This document shows positions 59,075 to 64,000 of a stretch of DNA of 64,000 bases, piece after piece. Numbering within the stretch: position 1 is the first letter of the stretch; the number at the start of each line of letters is the position of its first letter. The stretch comes from Bolinopsis microptera (taxonomy: Eukaryota > Ctenophora > Tentaculata > Lobata > Bolinopsidae), in assembly GCF_026151205.1 (NCBI RefSeq), contig NC_087079.1, positions 13,826,445-13,890,444 on the forward strand. The letters run 5' to 3'. The notes under the pieces were generated by a model. The model searched no databases, had not been told where the DNA came from, and saw only the letters and a list, made by a program, of their open reading frames with translations. A program made the translations under genes and the position numbers.

Positions 59075-60361
59075 CTAAAAAGCTTTCTTAATATTAAGAT
59101 GAGGAGCAAGATCATTCTCAGCAGAATCTGGCCCAGTTCTTTTCCTTTTAACAAAACCTATATTAACAGTTGGTAACTCCACACCTACTTTCTTGTCTGC
59201 TCCATTATCTGGTTCACTCTCCTCAACAATTGATACACTATCACTGTTAAGAAGTTTTAATTTTCCATCTTCCTCTTCAATCAAATGTTGGCTTTCGGGC
59301 GCTTGCAACACTGCCTGTTGTCGTTTTTGTTCTAACAACAAAGTTTGTCTATCTAATGTTCTGGTTAACTCATAAAACAGTGATGCCGGAGGAATGAGCC
59401 TGTTCAGTGTCTCCTCGGCAGACAGCAGCCCAAATTCTGAGTACACCCTAGGATGTTGCAACACAACAGTATTCATGAAACAAGCAATCAAATTAGCGGA
59501 CATCATGTACAACAAAATATCTGATGGCAGGGAGGACAGTAAGCTAAAACCGACTGCAAGCAATGGGGATAGAGGTAAGATGTGGTTTAGTTTTAATTCA
59601 GGTAGGGGAAACAGCCAATGCATCGGATGTAGATATAGATTAAGGATTCCAGTTGCTACACACAAAGCAGGGAGGATCAAGTATGGATCATAAAGAGTGA
59701 GATCTGAACACCAAGGTAATCCACCAGTGGTTAGAGGAACATATTGTATCCTATTTAACCAGTGGAGTCCACAAAGAACGCTCACATGCATTCCTGCAAT
59801 CCAGTACATTGGGATGTATGTTAAATGGCCATACATGTTCCCTGTGAACCTATTAGTTTCATCAATACACAGCCCCTCCCGGTAGATAGTGAATCTTCGT
59901 TCCATGTTTGCCATCTTTAAAGCGTGAGCTTCACCTTTTGTTACCAGATTGTTGAAATATGTCAGAACAAAATGTGTGAGTTGTCTGGGACTTGTAACAA
60001 AGAAACGCTGTATCCTCCGTAAATTGTAGATATTGAAACCGATAAGAGGTAGCTTCAGGATAACACCACCTGCAATGATAGTGCTCCACCATGGCATTCC
60101 AGAGGACATTTGAAGATTGTCTAACAAAGTGGCTGCAATGTCTGAGGGCCAATAATGAAAAGGCCACATAAAAGTCAAATCAGGCAACTTTTCACATCCT
60201 TTTATCAAAACCTCTCCTGAACCAACTGACTGATGAATATTTCTTGTGAGCACGCAGGGTTTCTGAAACTTGTGATTAAGATTGGAGGTTTTAGAGGGTA
60301 AGTGTAGAGAACATGATATGATAGTTGGATATCCCCTCCGTAAAGCCAAAGCAGCTTGCAT
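59075..60361 (-). CDS. OXA1-like mitochondrial membrane insertase, paralog b
   Basis: 428 aa, single exon. The family inserts proteins into the mitochondrial inner membrane. Conserved OXA1L landmarks: WPSDIAATLLDNLQMSSGMPWW before TM1, LTTGGLPWCSDLTLYDPYLILP in the middle, and hydrophobic helices through about residue 325. The N-terminus is basic and Ser-rich as in a mitochondrial presequence. The loop after TM1 is less conserved than in human OXA1L, and the C-terminus is short with KRKR-like basic stretches. The start follows an AG at 60387-60388 and a 3-codon upstream ORF. It is the diverged tandem partner of the gene upstream (60663-61883). Confidence 0.82.
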   Translation of the reverse strand: MQAALALRRGYPTIISCSLHLPSKTSNLNHKFQKPCVLTRNIHQSVGSGEVLIKGCEKLPDLTFMWPFHYWPSDIAATLLDNLQMSSGMPWWSTIIAGGVILKLPLIGFNIYNLRRIQRFFVTSPRQLTHFVLTYFNNLVTKGEAHALKMANMERRFTIYREGLCIDETNRFTGNMYGHLTYIPMYWIAGMHVSVLCGLHWLNRIQYVPLTTGGLPWCSDLTLYDPYLILPALCVATGILNLYLHPMHWLFPLPELKLNHILPLSPLLAVGFSLLSSLPSDILLYMMSANLIACFMNTVVLQHPRVYSEFGLLSAEETLNRLIPPASLFYELTRTLDRQTLLLEQKRQQAVLQAPESQHLIEEEDGKLKLLNSDSVSIVEESEPDNGADKKVGVELPTVNIGFVKRKRTGPDSAENDLAPHLNIKKAF

Positions 60362-60662
60362 CTTTTCAAACTCTCATGTCACCTGCTATAATGTACAGTT
60401 ACATAATATAAATTATATTAAAATCTGGTCTCGTGACTCAGAAAAAAAAGTTGTTCTAATAATTTTGTGGTTCATCTACAATTTAATTTATGGCAATGAA
60501 CCGAATGAACACATACATATTTTGGTCAGAAAGTTCTATAGATGTAAAAATAAATTAAGAAATAACTGATAATAAATTATAAGCAATTTATGTAACAAAT
60601 TGGGAATAATCTTGTAACTGTTAAGTTGTAAGAGGTAGAATAACCACTGCATGCTTCCAACA

Positions 60663-61883
60663 TCACAATAAACGATTCTCATTAGCCTTTTCCAATTCTT
60701 CATTTTGATTGGAATTCATTGAGTTCATTTCCTTTATTAACTTGAGTTCTTCTTTCTTTATAGCCAACAGCTCTGTTCTAGTTGCCTCTATTTGATTCCC
60801 GATTAAAACTAATGAAGGAGAATGTTTTAAGAGAGGTTCAAACACTTGTATTTTACTCTCCAGTCCATGATATTCTCTGATAACAGGTTTGCGGAGAAGA
60901 AGTTGAATAATCAAACCAACAAAATTTGCTGAAATCCAGTATACGAGGACAGCTGAAGAAAACCAAAGTTGGGACATAGCTAAAATAACGAGTGGAGGAG
61001 CAAATTGAAGCCCATAAATCGGTTTTGGCAGAAGTAGTCCAAAAGGGTGAAACCTAGTATTGGCAATTATTAAGATAGAGTTTAACACTGGTAAGATGCA
61101 ATATGGATCAGGTTCTGCGAGGTTGGGAAACCAGAATATTCCACCTGTCATAAGAGGCTCATATGTTAAGTTTGTTAAATACGATAATCCTAGAACTGCT
61201 ACTAATGGAGTGAGTATAGTTGCATAAATTGGAACTAAATTAGGGTACAGAGCTAAGTTAAGTTCTGTACAGGTTGCAGCTCTTGCCATGTAAGCCAGCT
61301 TTATCCCCTCCTCAGAGCCGCTTTTGATGACATTCTCAAAATATGTCTTTAAAAAATGTGCAATCTGAATAGGTGATGCTTTCACATGCTCTTGAAATTC
61401 TTTCCTCCACCAAATGTGGAATGGATACATGCTCAGCTTTGTTAAAGCAGCAATCACACCAATTGAAGCCAACCAAGATATGCCTGTCATTGCTTGAAAG
61501 TTATCAAATGTATGAGCGATGACAGTCGTAGGCCAAGCATTGAACATTGACAACTCAGGGAGAGTCGTAACAACATTTACAAGCAGGTCAGGCACATCAT
61601 CAACCATGAACTCCTCCATTTCTGGAAATGTACCAAAATTATCAAGGCCCCCTTCTTTGCTGAAACCTGATCCAAATTTGTTCAGCACTCCTCTTTCAAT
61701 AAGTTTTTCATTCATCACAATAGTCCTCACAGAGATTACATTAGGAATCATGATGTTCACCGCAGCGGCTGGAGCTATCATTCTGAGCTTAGATGAAGGA
61801 TGGCGAGGACATATTGATAGATGATACTGCTTAGTGTTGATGGGAGGTTTCTTGCTGTAAAAATTTCGACATAAAGTAGCCAT
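60663..61883 (-). CDS. OXA1-like mitochondrial membrane insertase, paralog a
   Basis: 406 aa, single exon. Landmarks: AHTFDNFQAMTGISWLASIG before TM1, LMTGGIFWFPNLAEPDPYCI and VLVYWISANFVGL near TM5, matching the TGG-WF-DL-DP-YILP and YW-SSN patterns of OXA1L. The presequence-like N-terminus has Arg/Lys and no acidic residues in the first 60 positions. The C-terminus is Lys/Glu-rich, predicted coiled coil, like the ribosome-binding tail of mitochondrial OXA1. The start codon follows a strong acceptor-like TTTCTTTCAG by three bases (GCCATGG-like context GCCAATGG). Confidence 0.82.
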   Translation of the reverse strand: MATLCRNFYSKKPPINTKQYHLSICPRHPSSKLRMIAPAAAVNIMIPNVISVRTIVMNEKLIERGVLNKFGSGFSKEGGLDNFGTFPEMEEFMVDDVPDLLVNVVTTLPELSMFNAWPTTVIAHTFDNFQAMTGISWLASIGVIAALTKLSMYPFHIWWRKEFQEHVKASPIQIAHFLKTYFENVIKSGSEEGIKLAYMARAATCTELNLALYPNLVPIYATILTPLVAVLGLSYLTNLTYEPLMTGGIFWFPNLAEPDPYCILPVLNSILIIANTRFHPFGLLLPKPIYGLQFAPPLVILAMSQLWFSSAVLVYWISANFVGLIIQLLLRKPVIREYHGLESKIQVFEPLLKHSPSLVLIGNQIEATRTELLAIKKEELKLIKEMNSMNSNQNEELEKANENRLL

Positions 61884-62231
61884 TGGCCTGAAAGAAATGA
61901 TCTAATTAATTATATTGTGGGAAAAATAAGAAATATAAAACAGGTTTTCATATCATAACAAGCGAACTGGTCTTATTCAAACGTGGAACAAGGCATTATA
62001 AACTAACGATTTATAAAATTTAAACATTTAGAATACATTAGTCAGTTAATGAAATATTTTTAGAATAACTTTAATTACTTTTGCTTTGGAATTTTATTTT
62101 ATTTTTGAATTCATTGGTTAAGGCTCAGCGCCGTTATAATGATAAGTGGCTAGCACCGCGCTGATAGACGTTTGACTTAATACTTGGACTCCAAGCAATT
62201 ATAAATTGCACTAGTTATACTTCACGACAAT

Positions 62232-63630
62232 CGCTTGTAGAACACAGGAGGTGACCGGGACATGATTTCAGGCCTGACCGGGACCGGGATACAAAATGTG
62301 ACTTGACCGGGACCGGGACCGGGGCCGGGACTGAGAATATCAACATCACATAAAAACTTTCAATACTTGGGGGCAAAATGTTGGAATAATGGATAACTAA
62401 GTATCTTCTAATTCTTTTAAAGAGGGTTCGCACAGTGGTAGTTTTATAAACCACTTTTAATTTATTGACCTATTATACCTAGTGGTAGTTTTATAGACCA
62501 CATTTAATTTATTTACTTATTATACTTAGTATTTATTTTTGGTGACTGTATCACCCAGTTTTAACATTTGATAATTGTACAGTTTATTGACGACACATTG
62601 ACTGAATGTTCTTTTATATTCTAATTTATATTCTAGATATTTTATTTATTTTTCAACAGACGACAACTTCCTGTTTTTTCTTCTATATTAGTTACTCATA
62701 TCTCTTTTACAGACTTTTTTACAAGGACATTGACAGATGATACTCACATTAGGCATTCATTATTGCATCTAAATTATTTCACTTGCATTAGGTTTAGAAA
62801 TTTATTCTCTGGTTAACAGATTTCAAATGTGTTTAATTAATTTGTAGTATGACAGTAAGGTATATAAGAAGTTATTTAATTTTGCTTGGGCTATTATATT
62901 GACTATTGAGGTTTAATTTTGATATGGAATTTGAATTCTATATAAATTTACACTATGTGGTTGGGGCATTTTGCATAGTAAATATGGTTACTACTCCTAT
63001 ATATATCATATTATTTGATTGGTATTCGATTTCTGATTATTTCTCCCTGAATATGATTATTATATCTCAATTTGGCTTTAGGTAGGGTGCCCCGCTAAAA
63101 GAACTGGATTCTTCCAGGAAGCATCCCGTGCACAGACCTTGGTCTACATATATATTAAATTATTAACCATTCATTCTGTATGTGCACGAAAATTTATTTC
63201 AATCAATTTACCGGGACCGGGATGAAAAATGTGACTTGACCGGGACCGGGACCGGGACTGGGATAGCTCAAAATTGCCAATCCCGGTACCGGGATTCCCA
63301 GTACCAGGAATTCCGGTCGATTACAGGTTAATTCATGATCATAATTTATTACTCAAACTTGTTTAGCAATTTTAAACATTGTTGTATTTGGCTCAGAGGA
63401 TGTTTAAAGATGAAATTCACAATGAATGAAAGGAAAAACTTAAAATCAGAGTGAATGAAATTATGTAAAAGATCCCGGTCAAAATCCCGGCAAATTTGAG
63501 TGATTGACCGGGACCAGGACCGGGACCAAGAATCCTGAATTAACCGGGACCGGGATCATAAATAAATAAATCAGCATTTGACCGGGACCGGGACCGGGAT
63601 AGCTCAAAATTGCCAATCCCGGTCACCTCC
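62232..63630. repeat. CCGGGA-type repeat clusters
   Basis: Three clusters (62240-62340, 63210-63320, 63470-63630) of GACCGG repeats, with a shared lead-in AAAATGTGACTTGACCGG in two of them and AGCTCAAAATTGCCAATCCC in two. Related GACCGGGACC occurs alone at 51258-51268. This is a dispersed low-complexity family. Confidence 0.8.
62432..62528 (+). repeat. 48-bp tandem duplication
   Basis: Two adjacent copies starting AGTGGTAGTTTTATA and ending ATTATAC-T with a few differences. Confidence 0.85.
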
Positions 63631-63631
63631 T

Positions 63632-63826
63632 GGTAGAACAGGGGTTCCAGAAAACCCACCTCCCGATACACGATACTCCTGAAACTTGAAACATTTTTTG
63701 CAGTCGATTTGATCAACGTCTCAGACACCCTGCAAATTTTCATAACTCTTCACTCAATCTTAACGATGGTTGTTAAGGCACCTGCATATGGCGAATTTGG
63801 GTTTTTTACCGAATTTCGTATAATAT
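63632..63826 (-). repeat. Dispersed repeat, copy B (inverted copy of 7820-8001)
   Basis: Reverse complement of the block at 7820-8001 with scattered differences. It ends exactly where the reverse-transcriptase fragment begins. Confidence 0.8.
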
Positions 63827-64000
63827 ATGGTATGAGCTAGGCCTGTTCCAGGGAGACCCACTGTCCGTGATCCTGTTCCTTATAGTATTCAACATCCTAC
63901 TGGAACTTCTAGCTGTACTGTGCAGTCAACTTGGGTATGAGCCAAGCTTCAGTGATAGCAAGACCTCGAAGAAAGCATTTGCTGATGACCTAACCCTGTT
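63825..64000 (+). mobile_element. Non-LTR retrotransposon reverse transcriptase fragment, cut by window edge
   Basis: The open frame reads YELGLFQGDPLSVILFLIVF and later AFADDLTL. GLFQGDPLS is RT motif B and FADD the catalytic motif C, as in R2/NeSL-like site-specific LINEs. It starts abruptly after the dispersed repeat, so the 5' end is missing; the 3' end lies outside the window. Confidence 0.85.

Overview
This 64 kb window is nuclear DNA from an invertebrate metazoan. The signs are spliced protein genes with GT-AG introns, animal-type proteins (an LDLa-repeat GPCR, twinfilin, hnRNP K-like, DDX59-like, DCP1, SON-like, OXA1-like), AATAAA signals, TATA boxes, AT-rich spacers and many small transposons. 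No species can be named from sequence alone; a cnidarian or other early-branching or lophotrochozoan animal would fit, but this is inference.

Left part (1-19 kb). A TATA-driven, four-exon gene (781-5601, +) encodes a secreted-N-terminus, LDLa-rich 7TM receptor whose tail ends in a 36-copy GCATCA hexamer repeat. Then comes a transposon-rich zone: an orphan terminal exon resembling NADPH-dependent FMN reductase (7169-7353, -), a Penelope-like retroelement with an N-terminal GIY-YIG domain followed by reverse transcriptase (Naiad type, 9059-12721), a 950 bp TTAA-flanked foldback element, and seven copies of one small MITE family, six of them with exact 8-bp (one 9-bp) target duplications and one with a near-match. 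One MITE sits inside the foldback element and two lie in intron 2 of the receptor gene.

Middle part (19.6-38 kb). Twinfilin (exons 27724-33411, +) is preceded by three further candidate first exons (19696, 24639, 26222). All end in the same splice phase and two sit in a tandem duplication, which suggests alternative promoters giving different N-termini. A single-exon four-transmembrane protein follows (36308-37957, +).

Right part (39-62 kb). A run of minus-strand housekeeping genes: OXA1-like a (61883-60663), OXA1-like b (60361-59075), a SON-like G-patch/dsRBD protein (58771-56916), DCP1 (11 exons, 56398-51724), an 8 kb gene-free gap, DDX59-like helicase (43472-41722) and an hnRNP K-like protein (3 exons, 41095-39074). 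Most act in mRNA processing or decay. Several have a 3' splice-site-like AG just upstream of the start codon and short spacing to the gene upstream. The DDX59-like and SON-like reading frames need one and three single-base frame shifts respectively, so either the local assembly has indels or these copies are decaying.

Right edge (62-64 kb): CCGGGA-type repeats, an inverted copy of a repeat also present at 7.8 kb, and a truncated non-LTR reverse transcriptase running off the window.
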